Source: Prochlorococcus sp. AG-418-I21
GTDB lineage: Bacteria > Cyanobacteriota > Cyanobacteriia > PCC-6307 > Cyanobiaceae
Length of the DNA stretch: 58,462 nt
Assembly: GCA_003214115.1 (NCBI GenBank)
Contig: QCMA01000005.1
Location: forward strand, 1 to 58,462
Direction of reading: 5' to 3'
How positions within the stretch are numbered: the stretch's first letter is position 1; every line of letters starts with the position of its first letter. The position numbers and the translations under genes are program-made. This document shows, piece by piece, positions 26,918-37,494 of this stretch. The notes below the pieces were generated by a model. That model was not told where the DNA came from. It was given only the letters and a program-made list of their open reading frames with translations, and did not search any database.

Positions 26918-28048
26918 TTGATTTCTCAAATTAATAATGAAGAAAGAGATTATAAGCTTGAAGCTTATGATTATTTACTTGATCCTTCATTAATTGCTAG
27001 TAAACCTTCTGCAATTAGGCATGAATCAAGATTGATGATAGTTAGAAATAGTTTTTTAGAAGAAGACTGTTTAACTAATAAATTTACCAAGAATCTTTTA
27101 GATGAATTTAGAGAAGGGGATCTTGTAATTGTAAATAATACTAAAGTTATGAAAGCTAGGTTAAAGGTTGAATTAGAAAATAAGACATTAGTAGAATTAT
27201 TAGTTTTAGAAAGATCCCATGAATGTGTTTGGTTATGTTTGGCAAAGCCAGCAAAAAAGTTAAAAATAAATAGAAAATTAAAATTAAAATCTCCATTAGC
27301 ACAAGATATTAATTTGATTGTTGATGGAGTTGATGAAGAAACTGGAGGGAGATTTATTAAATTTCCGGAAAATATAACTTGTCTCAATTCAATGAATGAA
27401 CTTCTTGATAAATACGGGGAAATCCCTCTTCCTCCTTATATAAAAAATTCCGAAGAAGAATCTTTTCATGAGAAAAGTTATCAAACTGAGTATGCAACAA
27501 ATCCGGGGGCAGTTGCTGCACCAACAGCTGGTTTACACTTAAGCAAAAGTCTTATTTCCAATCTAAAAAAAAAAGGCGTAATAATCTTACCGATAACTTT
27601 GCACGTGGGTTATGGAACATTCAAACCAATTGATCAAGAAGATTTAAGTAACTTAAAACTTCACCAAGAATGGGTAAGTGTTAATAAGGAAGTAGTGGAG
27701 GAAATAAAAAGAATAAAGAAAACAGATAGAAAAATAATTGCTATTGGTACAACTAGCGTAAGAGCTCTTGAAAGTTGTTATTCTCACGAAATTAATGACT
27801 TTATTCCCATAGCTAAATACGTAGATTTAGTAATTAAGCCAGGTTATAAATTTAAGGTAGTTGATGGATTATTAACTAATTTTCATCTCCCTAAAAGTTC
27901 ATTATTACTTTTAGTAAGTGCAATGATTGGTAGAGAAAGATTATTAGATCTATATAAAAAAGCCATAAAAGAAAAATTTAGATTCTTCTCTTATGGCGAT
28001 GCGATGTATATTTCACCAGATTCATTACTGGAGAAAAAATTGATTTAG
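26918..28048 (+). CDS. queA: S-adenosylmethionine:tRNA ribosyltransferase-isomerase
   Basis: Makes epoxyqueuosine in tRNA wobble positions. The features [50 protein letters not shown] and [11 protein letters not shown]-like segments, and [20 protein letters not shown], define QueA. TTG start six bases after the stop of pdhC. The last 4 bases overlap the convergent cysK. Confidence 0.94.
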   Translation: MISQINNEERDYKLEAYDYLLDPSLIASKPSAIRHESRLMIVRNSFLEEDCLTNKFTKNLLDEFREGDLVIVNNTKVMKARLKVELENKTLVELLVLERSHECVWLCLAKPAKKLKINRKLKLKSPLAQDINLIVDGVDEETGGRFIKFPENITCLNSMNELLDKYGEIPLPPYIKNSEEESFHEKSYQTEYATNPGAVAAPTAGLHLSKSLISNLKKKGVIILPITLHVGYGTFKPIDQEDLSNLKLHQEWVSVNKEVVEEIKRIKKTDRKIIAIGTTSVRALESCYSHEINDFIPIAKYVDLVIKPGYKFKVVDGLLTNFHLPKSSLLLLVSAMIGRERLLDLYKKAIKEKFRFFSYGDAMYISPDSLLEKKLI

Positions 28049-29031
28049 GCTTTGACTGGTTCTTGAATGATTCCGCTTGGAACTTCAGTAAACATAATTG
28101 ATGATAAATACCTCTCTGCTAAATCAGGTAGAACAACTACAATTGTCTTTCCAGCATATTCATCTTGTTCAGCTAATCTAACCGCAGCTGCTGCAGCGGC
28201 TCCACAAGATATTCCTACTAATAGACCTTCCTCTTTGGCTAATCTAAGAGCCATCTCTATTGATTCGTCATTTGTTACTTGTTCAACCTTGTCAACAATT
28301 GATAAGTCAAGGTTCTTAGGAATAAATCCTGCTCCAATTCCTTGGATTTTATGTGGTCCGGATTTAACCTCTTCTCCATTAATTGTCTGTGTAATAACAG
28401 GACTATGTGATGGTTCAACAGCTACAGAAGTGATATTCTTGCCCTTCTCTTGCTTAATGTATCTTGAAACTCCTGTAATTGTGCCGCCAGTTCCAACCCC
28501 TGCAACTAGGACATCAATTTCGCCATCACAATCATCCCAGATTTCTGGCCCAGTAGTTTTGAAATGAATTTCAGGGTTCGCTGGGTTATCAAATTGACCT
28601 GGCATGAAATATTGAGAAGGATTACTTTCTGCAATTTCTTTAGCCTTAGCTATTGCTCCAGGCATACCTTTAGATGCTTCTGTTAAAACAATTTCAGCAC
28701 CCAACACTGCCATAACCCTTCTTCTTTCAATTGACATGGATTCTGGCATGGTAAGGATGAGTTTATAACCTCTTGCTGAAGCAGTAAAAGCTAGAGCAAT
28801 TCCTGTATTACCAGAAGTTGGCTCAACAATAGTTTTGTCTTTTGTAAGTTTCCCACTTTTCTCTGCATCCCAGATCATATTTGCGCCAATCCTACATTTG
28901 ACACTATAAGCGGGGTTCCTACCTTCAATTTTTGCAAGTACAGTAGCTTTCGCGTTTTTAGTAACTGATTTTAATTTTACTAATGGAGTGTTTCCAATAG
29001 CAAAACTGTTGTCCTCATAAATTTTTGCCAT
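28045..29031 (-). CDS. cysK: Cysteine synthase A
   Basis: O-acetylserine sulfhydrylase, forming cysteine from sulfide with PLP. The PLP lysine lies in [12 protein letters not shown], followed by [20 protein letters not shown], the [14 protein letters not shown] phosphate loop and [14 protein letters not shown]. 328 residues. Stands downstream of two trans-sulfuration genes in the same direction, giving a sulfur amino-acid block. Confidence 0.94.
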   Translation of the reverse strand: MAKIYEDNSFAIGNTPLVKLKSVTKNAKATVLAKIEGRNPAYSVKCRIGANMIWDAEKSGKLTKDKTIVEPTSGNTGIALAFTASARGYKLILTMPESMSIERRRVMAVLGAEIVLTEASKGMPGAIAKAKEIAESNPSQYFMPGQFDNPANPEIHFKTTGPEIWDDCDGEIDVLVAGVGTGGTITGVSRYIKQEKGKNITSVAVEPSHSPVITQTINGEEVKSGPHKIQGIGAGFIPKNLDLSIVDKVEQVTNDESIEMALRLAKEEGLLVGISCGAAAAAAVRLAEQDEYAGKTIVVVLPDLAERYLSSIMFTEVPSGIIQEPVKA

Positions 29032-29115
29032 TTATATATTGAGAAAATATACATTAATACTAACTATTATTCAGAAAAAGAGTATATAAGTTTCTATACG
29101 GTAAATACTAGGAAT

Positions 29116-30585
29116 TTAGAAATTATTTAGTGCTTCAGAAAAGCTTTTCCATAATTGATCTTGGTCTTCTAATCCAACTGATACTCTAATAAGGTGCGAG
29201 GGTATACCAAAACTTTCAGCCCAATCCAACTCGTCATAATGAGCTAGTAAAACATAAGGACAAACTAGAGTAAATTTTGTACCTAAACTAGGTCCCTTAG
29301 ATACTTGTAGAGAATCATAAAATTTCCTAGCTTTGTTTAATCCTCCATTTAATTCAAATGATAATAAGCAGCCGTATCCTCCATCAGAAGTAAGTAAAGA
29401 ATTAAAATTTGGACAATTTTCAGGATGGAAAATATTTTTAATCTCGCTATGGGTCTCTAATCTTTTTTTTAATTCTAAACATGCTTTATTTTGTTCAAAA
29501 ACTCTTTGATTTACATCTCTACTAACTTTCTCTAGATAAACTGTATCTCCATCGGAAAGTGTTGGAAGATTAATGTCGTTTAATGCATTTCTAAATTGAT
29601 CAATCCATTTGCTTTTTGGATTTAGTATTAATGATCCCGCAAGAATATCACCACTACCTGAAAAAATTTTTGTAAGTGAAGTAAAAACTATATCTGCATG
29701 TTCTAGGGAATTTATATTTAAATTTGATCCAATCGTATCGTCAACAATTAATGGAATATTTAACTTTTTAGCTATTTTTGAAATTTTTTTAATGTTTACA
29801 CATTTGAGCATTGGATTACTCGGTAGTTCAATAATTAATGCTGATGGATTTATGCTTTTGATTTCTAATTCAATATCCTCGCAATTTTCTTCTGTAATTA
29901 ACTTTGCTCCATGAAATATATTCATTGGTAATTTAAGTACATCTACATATGGGAAACCAATTTGTAGTGTTGGTTTAGCTGGAAATAATTTATATATGAT
30001 TTCTAATGATGTATTCAATGCAGACATGCCAGATGAAGTTAAGTGAATATCATTAGAGTTAATTTTTGTAGATTTAGAAATTCTATTTTTTATTCTTTGA
30101 GAACATTCATTTACGTAAGATTTTGGAGGGCAATCTTCAAGACCTAGTTCTATAGCAGCAGCCCTTGAAGATATGCCAAGACCAGTATGTTGCCAAAAAG
30201 ATTTTGCATAAATACTGCCTTCTTTTTCAGTTATTAAGAAAGCTAGATTATCTCTTCTTTCAATTAATGAGAATTGTTCAGAAGTATTTCTATCAATGTA
30301 TTTTTTAGCTTTAAAAGCTATGCTTTCATTCGGATATGGCCAGATACTTTTATTGTTGTAATAATTTTCCTTTTTTACTTTTTCACATAATCTTTTCACT
30401 ATGGGGTTTAGCCCGAATCTTGGGTAAATGGACTTCAATAAATTCATGCATGCTTGATTTTTTTCCTCGTAATTTATTACATCATTCCAAGTTGGTAATG
30501 CTACAGAAACAGCATGAATACTATCAGGAATAGAATATCCCAACTCTAAATTTTTCCATATAGGGTTTTTAAGTAAATCTCTCAA
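29116..30585 (-). CDS. Cys/Met metabolism PLP-dependent enzyme, extended form
   Basis: A trans-sulfuration-family enzyme (cystathionine gamma-synthase or lyase like). The PLP lysine sits in VFTSLTKIFSGSGDILAGSL. At 489 residues it is about 100 longer than its neighbour, because of an N-terminal extension with DSIHAVSVALPTWNDVINYE. Only 3 bases separate it from the next gene upstream, so they are one operon. Its precise substrate is not clear. Confidence 0.78.
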   Translation of the reverse strand: MRDLLKNPIWKNLELGYSIPDSIHAVSVALPTWNDVINYEEKNQACMNLLKSIYPRFGLNPIVKRLCEKVKKENYYNNKSIWPYPNESIAFKAKKYIDRNTSEQFSLIERRDNLAFLITEKEGSIYAKSFWQHTGLGISSRAAAIELGLEDCPPKSYVNECSQRIKNRISKSTKINSNDIHLTSSGMSALNTSLEIIYKLFPAKPTLQIGFPYVDVLKLPMNIFHGAKLITEENCEDIELEIKSINPSALIIELPSNPMLKCVNIKKISKIAKKLNIPLIVDDTIGSNLNINSLEHADIVFTSLTKIFSGSGDILAGSLILNPKSKWIDQFRNALNDINLPTLSDGDTVYLEKVSRDVNQRVFEQNKACLELKKRLETHSEIKNIFHPENCPNFNSLLTSDGGYGCLLSFELNGGLNKARKFYDSLQVSKGPSLGTKFTLVCPYVLLAHYDELDWAESFGIPSHLIRVSVGLEDQDQLWKSFSEALNNF

Positions 30586-30588
30586 TTT

Positions 30589-31752
30589 TCAGAATTTATT
30601 TAAAGCAAATAATATGTCTGAGATTAAATCGTTTGTTTCTTCACATCCAATCGATAATCTGATAAGAGCATCATTTATCCCTAAAAGATTTTTTGTTTCA
30701 TCATCAACAGAAGCATGAGTCATTGTTGCGGGGTGACAAATTAAACTTTCAACTCCTCCAAGGCTTTCTGCTAGCGAGAAATATTTGAGAGATTTGCAAA
30801 ATTTAAAAGTATCTTCTTTATTTAAATTTAATTTTATGGTGATCATCGAACCTCCAGATCGCATTTGCGATTTTGCTAAATTAAATTGCGGATGTTTTTG
30901 ATTAAAAGGATAAATTACTTTACTAATTATTTTATGATTGTCTAATTCTTCAGAAATTAATTTTGCACTTTGCGTTTGTTGTTCGATTCTTAAAGGAAGA
31001 GTTTTTACTCCTCTTGTAATGAGCCAACTATCAAAAGGAGATGGTTGAAGCCCTAGAGCTTTTTGAGAGAAAAGCATCTTACTATTCCATACCTCATTAT
31101 TTGTAAGTACTGCTCCACCAAGTGCATCACTATGTCCATTAATGAATTTTGTTGTGCTTACGAGTGATAGTGTTGCACCAAGGTCCAATGGTTTTTGAAT
31201 AAGTGCCGTTGAAAAGGTGTTGTCTACTACTACTGGGATTTGTAGTTTATTCGCTTCATCACAAATCGCCTTAATATCAAGTACCTTCAAAAGTGGATTA
31301 GTTGGACTTTCTAGCCATATCAAGGTTGGCTCGAAGTATGAAATCTTTTTGATATTATTTTCGTTTGTAAAATCTGTGTATAAAACTTCTAGCCCAAATT
31401 TCTTGAAAACTTTTTCGAACATCCTCACTGTACAACCATAGAGATTTGATTCGCAGAGTATCTTGTCACCTGATTTTAGTGTTGATGAAATTGCAGTTAC
31501 CGCGCTAATTCCAGATCCAAAAACTGTACAGTATTTAGAATCTTCTATTGATTTAAGGACGCTTTCTAGAATTCTAAAGTTTGGATTGCCTGATCTGGTG
31601 TAGTCGAAATTATCTTTATTTCCATGTTTAAAAGTGGATGTAGAAAAAATAGGAGGCATAACGCATCCAGTTTCTTCAGCAAATGTTTCCCCATGGTGAA
31701 TAGATAGGGTCTTAAAACCTGGCTTTTTGATATTATTTTCCTTATTTCCCAT
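30589..31752 (-). CDS. metB: Cystathionine gamma-synthase-like enzyme
   Basis: PLP enzyme of methionine or trans-sulfuration metabolism. PLP-Lys in SLVSTTKFINGHSDALGGAV, phosphate site CTVFGSGISAVTAISSTL, FDYTRSGNPNFRILE near the N-terminus and QPSPFDSWLITRGVKTLPLR are all family-typical. 387 residues. Synthase and lyase members are hard to separate by eye, so the gene symbol is provisional. Confidence 0.8.
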   Translation of the reverse strand: MGNKENNIKKPGFKTLSIHHGETFAEETGCVMPPIFSTSTFKHGNKDNFDYTRSGNPNFRILESVLKSIEDSKYCTVFGSGISAVTAISSTLKSGDKILCESNLYGCTVRMFEKVFKKFGLEVLYTDFTNENNIKKISYFEPTLIWLESPTNPLLKVLDIKAICDEANKLQIPVVVDNTFSTALIQKPLDLGATLSLVSTTKFINGHSDALGGAVLTNNEVWNSKMLFSQKALGLQPSPFDSWLITRGVKTLPLRIEQQTQSAKLISEELDNHKIISKVIYPFNQKHPQFNLAKSQMRSGGSMITIKLNLNKEDTFKFCKSLKYFSLAESLGGVESLICHPATMTHASVDDETKNLLGINDALIRLSIGCEETNDLISDILFALNKF

Positions 31753-31775
31753 TATTTTTAAAAATAAGAATTAAA

Positions 31776-31808
31776 TTAAATCTCTCATTTTTGAAAAGAG
31801 AGATTTAA
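31776..31808 (-). terminator. Probable terminator of rpsD
   Basis: A perfect 11-base inverted repeat (TTAAATCTCTC 31776-31786 and GAGAGATTTAA 31798-31808) with an 11-base loop, followed on the minus strand by a T-rich stretch. It lies 20 bases past the stop of rpsD and 23 bases before the start of metB. AT-rich stem, so it may be leaky. Confidence 0.6.
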
Positions 31809-31828
31809 TAATCCAAAGAAAAGTAGTA

Positions 31829-32437
31829 TTAAACTTTTCTTGAATAATATTCAACAACTAGTAGTTCGTTTATTTCAAGAGCCACCCACTCTCTATCGCA
31901 TTTCCCATTTATTTTTCCCGTTAATTTAGGTTTGTCTAAATCAAGATGGGGTGGAACATTTGCTAAGCCAGGGAATTCTATATTACCTTCGACAAGTTTT
32001 TTGCTTGCTTTGTTTTCTTTAATTCCGATTACATCGCCTGATTTGCATTGATAACCAGCAATATCAAGGACCTTTCCATTAACGGTTACATGGCCATGAT
32101 TTACTAATTGTCTTGAGCCTGGAATGGTACCTCCAAAACCTAATCTAAAACAAACATTATCAAGTCTGTTTTCCAAAAGTCTTAGTAGGTTAGTTCCTGT
32201 AGATCCTTCTTGAGCTCTAGCTTTTTTTACATAACGAACTAGTTGTTTTTCAGAAACTCCATAATTAAACCTAAGTTTCTGCTTTTCTTCTAGACGAATT
32301 GCATATTCTGATCGCTTGCGACGGGCTTGGCCGTGCTGACCTGGAGGATTAGACTTCTTTGAAGCTTTCCTGGTGAGACCTGGTAGTTCTCCCAAGCGAC
32401 GCGTAACCCTTAATCTGGGGCCGCGGTATCTTGACAT
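31829..32437 (-). CDS. rpsD: 30S ribosomal protein S4
   Basis: Primary 16S rRNA-binding protein. Starts [20 protein letters not shown], with the S4 RNA-binding domain [20 protein letters not shown] and [19 protein letters not shown]. 202 residues, the normal length. Confidence 0.98.
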   Translation of the reverse strand: MSRYRGPRLRVTRRLGELPGLTRKASKKSNPPGQHGQARRKRSEYAIRLEEKQKLRFNYGVSEKQLVRYVKKARAQEGSTGTNLLRLLENRLDNVCFRLGFGGTIPGSRQLVNHGHVTVNGKVLDIAGYQCKSGDVIGIKENKASKKLVEGNIEFPGLANVPPHLDLDKPKLTGKINGKCDREWVALEINELLVVEYYSRKV

Positions 32438-32532
32438 AATTTTAAATTAAATAGAAATTTGCAATAAATTGGATAATTGATTAAATTCAATTAAACTAAT
32501 TACTACTGGAAATATTATTTTACATCATTAAA

Positions 32533-32769
32533 GTGTTCAAAACTATTAATAAATCAATTACTTCTATACTTCTTTTTATGATTTCGTTTTATCAAAAGTG
32601 GTTTTCTCCTTTTTTTGGACCAAGATGCAGATTTATTCCAAGTTGCAGCTCTTATGGATATGAGGCAATTACTAGACATGGTCCTTGGAAAGGAGGGTGG
32701 TTAACTTTAAAAAGATTAAGCAGATGTCATCCTTTAACACCCTGTGGATGTGACCCTGTGCCTGACTAA
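32533..32769 (+). CDS. yidD: YidD membrane protein insertion efficiency factor
   Basis: Small protein helping YidC/Sec insertion. [39 protein letters not shown] and [18 protein letters not shown] contain the conserved cysteines. GTG start. Divergent from rpsD. Confidence 0.94.
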   Translation: MFKTINKSITSILLFMISFYQKWFSPFFGPRCRFIPSCSSYGYEAITRHGPWKGGWLTLKRLSRCHPLTPCGCDPVPD

Positions 32770-32773
32770 ATGA

Positions 32774-33076
32774 ATGAAAATATTTATTTTTGTTAGGCAG
32801 GGATGTTGCCTTTGTGATTCATTAAAAAACAAGCTGGCAAAAATAAATCTTAATGAGTTATTCCCTAATCTAGAAGAGCTTAAAGAAATTGATATTGATA
32901 GGGTCGATTTATATAAAGATAAATATAAAAAATATGATTATGAAGTACCTGTTATTGCTATTGAAAGAATTAGGTCTGAGGACATCATAGAATTGCCTCG
33001 CATTTCTCCAAGATTAAAAGATGATCAATTAAAGAATTGGTTCAAAAAAAATATTAGTACCATTCTGGAGAAATAA
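32774..33076 (+). CDS. Glutaredoxin-like / DUF836 thiol protein
   Basis: A 100-residue thioredoxin-fold protein. RQGCCLCDSLKNKL near residue 8 holds a CxxC active site, and YEVPVIAIERI holds the cis-proline. 4 bases after the stop of yidD and 10 bases before murE, in one operon. Redox partner unknown. Confidence 0.78.
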   Translation: MKIFIFVRQGCCLCDSLKNKLAKINLNELFPNLEELKEIDIDRVDLYKDKYKKYDYEVPVIAIERIRSEDIIELPRISPRLKDDQLKNWFKKNISTILEK

Positions 33077-33086
33077 TTTTTTTTAT

Positions 33087-34622
33087 ATGAGATCTATAAA
33101 ATTACATAAACTTTTAGATTTAGTAGGAATTATTCCTTCATCAAATCTTATCGATCAAGAAATCAATAATATTTCTTTTAACTCTAAAGAAGTACAAAAA
33201 GGAACTTTATTTTTAGGAATGCCTGGTTTAAATGTTGATGGAGGAAAATTTTGTATTGAGGCAATTGAAAATGGCGCGGAGGCTGCCATTATTGGGCCTG
33301 CTGCAAAAGAGAGAATTGGATCTATTGATCGAGAAAGGATTTTGGTTATTGAGGATAATTTAGATTATATTTTTGGTCAAATTGTCGCTGAGTTTTGGAA
33401 TAGGCCTTCAAGAAAACTTAAACTTATTGGTGTTACTGGTACTAATGGAAAAACGACAATTACTTTCTTATTGGAATATCTTTTAAAAAAATTAGGGAAA
33501 AAGACTGCATTATTTGGGACCTTGTTTAATAGATGGCCTGGCTTCTCAGAAGTGGCTTCTCATACAACTGATTTCGCCGATAAACTTCAAAAGAAATTAA
33601 ATTCTGCTGTTGAGGCTGAATCTGAATTCGCGATATTAGAGGTAAGTTCTCATTCTATTGCTCAAAAGAGGATATCAGGATGTGAATTTGAGGCGGCTAT
33701 TTTTACTAATTTAACTCAAGATCATCTTGATTATCACTCAGATATGGAATCTTATTTTCAAACAAAAAGAAAATTGTTTTTCCCACCTTATTTAAGAGAA
33801 AAGGATGGAATTTCTGTATTAAATCACGATGACCATTGGATATCTAAATTATCGTCTGATCTTGAAAAAAGATCTTCATTAGTGTCTACAAAGATTACTG
33901 AAAGTGCATTTGAAAATGATGATTTTTTTTTCGTAACAGATAAAAAATTTACTGAAAGTGGTTCCACTTGTATTTTTCATACACCTAGGGAAAAAATTCA
34001 ACTGTTTGTTCCACTTGTTGGTGAATTTAATTTAATGAATGCGATTCAAGCAATAACAATTTTGTATAAACTGAATTTTTCTTTAAAAGATTTATCAAAG
34101 CTAATACAATCTTTCCCTGGTGCTCCTGGGAGAATGGAGAAAATACAGATTGATGATAGTGAAGTTTCAAGATCTCTTCCAACAGTAATTGTTGATTATG
34201 CCCATACACCTGATGGATTAAAAAAAGTTTTGCAATCAATTAAAAAACTTTGTGAAGGGAAACTAATAACTGTTTTTGGCTGTGGCGGAGATCGTGATCG
34301 TAGTAAAAGGCCTTTGATGGGATCAATAGCTGAAGAGTTGTCTGATCAACTTTTTATAACTTCAGATAATCCAAGATCAGAAGAACCCCAAAAGATAGTG
34401 AATGATATTTTGATGGGTATAAAAAAAAGAGAAAAAATAACAATTGAAATTGATAGATTTAAAGCAATAAATGAATCTATTAAATTTGCCAATAAAAAAG
34501 ATATTATTTTAATTGCAGGAAAAGGACATGAAGACTACCAAATTCTCAATGATAAAGTTATTAATTTTGATGATAGAAAAATAGCTTATAAATTATTAAA
34601 AGAAAAAAATAAATCTCAATAA
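33087..34622 (+). CDS. murE: UDP-MurNAc-L-Ala-D-Glu:meso-diaminopimelate ligase
   Basis: Adds the third peptide residue in peptidoglycan synthesis. The ATP loop GVTGTNGKTTITFLL, DHLDYHSDMESYFQTK with the carbamylated-Lys region, VIVDYAHTPDGLKKVL and the SDNPRSEEP motif (DNPR, which selects meso-diaminopimelate) are present. 511 residues. Confidence 0.95.
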   Translation: MRSIKLHKLLDLVGIIPSSNLIDQEINNISFNSKEVQKGTLFLGMPGLNVDGGKFCIEAIENGAEAAIIGPAAKERIGSIDRERILVIEDNLDYIFGQIVAEFWNRPSRKLKLIGVTGTNGKTTITFLLEYLLKKLGKKTALFGTLFNRWPGFSEVASHTTDFADKLQKKLNSAVEAESEFAILEVSSHSIAQKRISGCEFEAAIFTNLTQDHLDYHSDMESYFQTKRKLFFPPYLREKDGISVLNHDDHWISKLSSDLEKRSSLVSTKITESAFENDDFFFVTDKKFTESGSTCIFHTPREKIQLFVPLVGEFNLMNAIQAITILYKLNFSLKDLSKLIQSFPGAPGRMEKIQIDDSEVSRSLPTVIVDYAHTPDGLKKVLQSIKKLCEGKLITVFGCGGDRDRSKRPLMGSIAEELSDQLFITSDNPRSEEPQKIVNDILMGIKKREKITIEIDRFKAINESIKFANKKDIILIAGKGHEDYQILNDKVINFDDRKIAYKLLKEKNKSQ

Positions 34623-34703
34623 AATTTCCTAATTAAATAAGAAAGATTTTTACGCAAATCACAAGAAAAGTTTCTTAGAATCAATGGAGTTATTTTTAAT
34701 AAA

Positions 34704-35408
34704 ATGAAAGGCTTAGCCTTAGTTGTAGGCGCAGGTGGAATTGGAACACAACTAGCTAAAGATCTGAATGAAAGTGAAAAAGATTTAGATGTTGTTTTGT
34801 GTGGAAGAAAAAGTGAATTTAATCCTTTTTGGGAATTAGATATAGAGGATTCTCAATCCCTTTTGCAGTTGAAAAATAAAATATCAAATCATCCTTCAAA
34901 ATTAAGGCTAGTTGTTAATGCTACAGGTAGACTTCATGGTGGTTCTCTTCAACCGGAAAAAAGATTACAACATCTTGATAAAAAGAATATGATGGAAAGT
35001 TTTTCAATAAATGCCTTTTCTCCTATTTTATTAGCTAAAGCGATTGAAGAATTTATACCAAAAGATTGCGATTTTAATTTTGCAAGTATAAGTGCAAGAG
35101 TTGGTAGCATTGGAGATAATCAAACTGGAGGTTGGTATTCATATAGAGCTGCAAAATCTGCGCAAAATCAGTTTTTTAAATCTTTAAGTATTGAATGGGC
35201 TAGACGTTTCCCAAAGGCTGCTATCACATTGCTTCATCCAGGAACAGTAGATACTGATTTATCTAGACCTTTTCATAAATTTGTTCCAGAACATAAATTA
35301 TTTAGTAAAGAAAAATCCTCCCAATTCTTGATCAATATTATTAAAAATCAATCACCAGAATCTTCTGGAAAATTTGTTGCATGGGATAGTTCTGAAATCC
35401 CCTGGTAA
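34704..35408 (+). CDS. Short-chain dehydrogenase/reductase
   Basis: NAD(P)-binding Rossmann enzyme: N-terminal ALVVGAGGIGTQLAKDL, an NATG-type segment (VVNATGRLHGG), catalytic Ser in FASISARVGSI and YxxxK in WYSYRAAKSAQNQF. LHPGTVDTDLSRPF gives the C-terminal substrate region. 234 residues. Substrate not identifiable. Confidence 0.85.
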   Translation: MKGLALVVGAGGIGTQLAKDLNESEKDLDVVLCGRKSEFNPFWELDIEDSQSLLQLKNKISNHPSKLRLVVNATGRLHGGSLQPEKRLQHLDKKNMMESFSINAFSPILLAKAIEEFIPKDCDFNFASISARVGSIGDNQTGGWYSYRAAKSAQNQFFKSLSIEWARRFPKAAITLLHPGTVDTDLSRPFHKFVPEHKLFSKEKSSQFLINIIKNQSPESSGKFVAWDSSEIPW

Positions 35409-35488
35409 TTTTATAATTTCTGAAAGTTTCTAAATTTGGGGATATATTTTTTTTAAATTAATTAAATGAGGTTCTAATTTTTGTTATT

Positions 35489-36355
35489 TTAATTTTTACT
35501 TGGATAAAATTTAAGCCAATTTTCTCGTCTGTTATATCGCCAAGTTAAAGGTGATGAATTATTTTTTAGTTCCTTTTTAATAAAGGATGCATCATTCATA
35601 AAAGCTCTTATTAAATTAATACGAGTAATATAATCCGGGTGTCTTTTTGATTGACCTTTGGTATGAATTATTCCATATTGTTTGTAAAAGTATTCCATTG
35701 CCTTGAGAAAAGTATCTTTTGGGTAGTCAGCTTGAAGAAGGATCAATGCTCCACCTAAATCTGCTTCAGATTCAATTATTTGTTTTTCATTGAGAAAAAC
35801 TTCATTTATCGCTTCATCAGTTTTATTAGGATTATCTTGCCATGATTTTAAAGCTTTAAATGATGCCTCAAATGGCGCAAATTGAATTATATGGAACATT
35901 TCATGAGCAATAGCTGCAGCAATAAAATTTTCTTTACCTTCTAGAACTCTAAATGTTGATCTATTTATGAGAATTGTTCCTGTTGGATAGGCACTAGCAT
36001 TCGCATGTCCATGTAAATAAGATTGCTTAATTGCATAATTAACATCTCTAGATCTATAACCTCTATATTTTTTAAAAGGATCAAGATTTTCAAAGTAAAA
36101 GCAAATATTTTTTTTATCCTTACATATTCCCGTATCTACCATGAGATAGTGCATATCTTCTCCAGCTCTTATGATTATTGAGACAGGTCTATTACCTAAG
36201 TCATTATTTAAAGAGAATTTATCAAATATTTTTTTTACCAATTTATATTCTTTTGGCATTAGTGATAGTGAATAATTTCTGTATCTATTTATTAAGAACA
36301 AAAAAATAAATATAAATAAAAAAATTGACCCATTCTTAATTAGCTTTTGCATCAC
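35489..36355 (-). CDS. Membrane-anchored M48-like zinc metallopeptidase
   Basis: A basic N-terminus and hydrophobic helix (residues 8-21, GSIFLFIFIFLFLI) should anchor it in a membrane. The catalytic domain has AIAHEMFHIIQF with the HExxH zinc site, and downstream ESEADLGGALILLQ supplying the third ligand. The GTG start (36355) overlaps the TGA stop of the preceding repeat-protein gene by 4 bases, the classic arrangement for translational coupling, which makes it the last gene of the repeat/helicase operon. Whether it functions with that operon is inference. Confidence 0.72.
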   Translation of the reverse strand: MMQKLIKNGSIFLFIFIFLFLINRYRNYSLSLMPKEYKLVKKIFDKFSLNNDLGNRPVSIIIRAGEDMHYLMVDTGICKDKKNICFYFENLDPFKKYRGYRSRDVNYAIKQSYLHGHANASAYPTGTILINRSTFRVLEGKENFIAAAIAHEMFHIIQFAPFEASFKALKSWQDNPNKTDEAINEVFLNEKQIIESEADLGGALILLQADYPKDTFLKAMEYFYKQYGIIHTKGQSKRHPDYITRINLIRAFMNDASFIKKELKNNSSPLTWRYNRRENWLKFYPSKN

Positions 36356-37494
36356 ATTTCTTTTCCTATCTCTTTGATTAATAAACGATATGCATCAAGA
36401 GGAGAAATGTTCATAGCCACAGATAGTTTTTTAGAAATAATTTTAATTTCATTAGGAATGTCATTCCACCTATATCCCATTTTGATTGAAGCATTATTTA
36501 TTGGTTCGCCCCACTTTTCCTCAGGCCAACCTTTCTTGATTCTTAACGCTAATAAGCCCGCATCCATATTAAATAATCTTGCTAGTTGATTTATAGAGGC
36601 ATATCTAATTCCTTTGTATGTGATCTCATAACTTATTTTTTCTTCACCCCAATCTTCTTGAGGTAAACCTTTACTTATTCTTCCTATAAGAGTTGTTAAA
36701 GGGATTCCTAGATGTTCAGCCAATGCTTTTTTTGATATAAATTTTTGGCCTTTATAAATAATTTCGTAGTGGTTTGATCCTTCACTCCATCTTTCTTGTG
36801 GCCAACCTTTTTTAATTCTTCGTGAGAGTAAATTCGAAGATATTCCTATGAAATTAGCTAAATTATTTATCGATTTATATGTGTCCCCGAAATATAAAAT
36901 CTCTTTATTATTAATATTTTCTTTTTCTCCCCATTTCTCCTGGGGAATATTCTGTTTCATTCTTGATTGAAGTAACCCAACAGTTATATTTAAAAACTTT
37001 GCGAGTTTTGTTAATGATGGAAAATATTGCCCTAAATAATAAATTTCTTTATTTTGCAAATTATTTAATCCCCATTCTGATTTGGGTTTTTTAGCTTTCA
37101 TGCGGGCATAGAGTACTGCCTCATCGATATTTAAATATCTAGCTAATTCAGCTTTTGATTCAAAATATTTATCTTCAAATGTTATTCCATATAGATTTTT
37201 TTCTCCCCATTTATCTTCTGGTACACCTCTCTTAATTCTTCGATTCAGGCATTTAGTAGTTATACCAAGAAAGGAGGCTAGCTTTGATTGTGATTGATAA
37301 GATTTACCCTTATAAATGATTTCATGACTTTGTTTCTTTTCTCCCCAATTTTCTTGAGGTAATCCTTTTTTAATTCTCCGTTGTAATACAGAAATTCCAA
37401 TTCCAAGATGGTTTGCTAAAGCTTTTTTAGAAGGATAAGTTTTGCCTAAATAATCAATACTGTAAGGATTTTTCATCTTAGATTTCATTCCCAA
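36352..37494 (-). CDS. Tandem-repeat helix-turn-helix-like protein, 7 repeats
   Basis: Built from seven consecutive copies of a ~46-48-residue unit: a beta-like I-x-Y-x-G-K-x-Y, then x-S-x-x-x-LA-x-x-LGI, a short helix with T-L-x-x-RI, and KGWPQExWGE. The middle part looks like a helix-turn-helix. The C-terminal 60 residues (GYRWNDIPNEIKIISKKLSV, then AYRLLIKEIGKEM) form a separate domain shared with the two upstream genes. Start could be TTG 37494 or ATG 37488. Overlaps the genes on both sides. No known family name is certain; NUMOD-type modules are the nearest idea. Confidence 0.8.
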   Translation of the reverse strand: MGMKSKMKNPYSIDYLGKTYPSKKALANHLGIGISVLQRRIKKGLPQENWGEKKQSHEIIYKGKSYQSQSKLASFLGITTKCLNRRIKRGVPEDKWGEKNLYGITFEDKYFESKAELARYLNIDEAVLYARMKAKKPKSEWGLNNLQNKEIYYLGQYFPSLTKLAKFLNITVGLLQSRMKQNIPQEKWGEKENINNKEILYFGDTYKSINNLANFIGISSNLLSRRIKKGWPQERWSEGSNHYEIIYKGQKFISKKALAEHLGIPLTTLIGRISKGLPQEDWGEEKISYEITYKGIRYASINQLARLFNMDAGLLALRIKKGWPEEKWGEPINNASIKMGYRWNDIPNEIKIISKKLSVAMNISPLDAYRLLIKEIGKEM

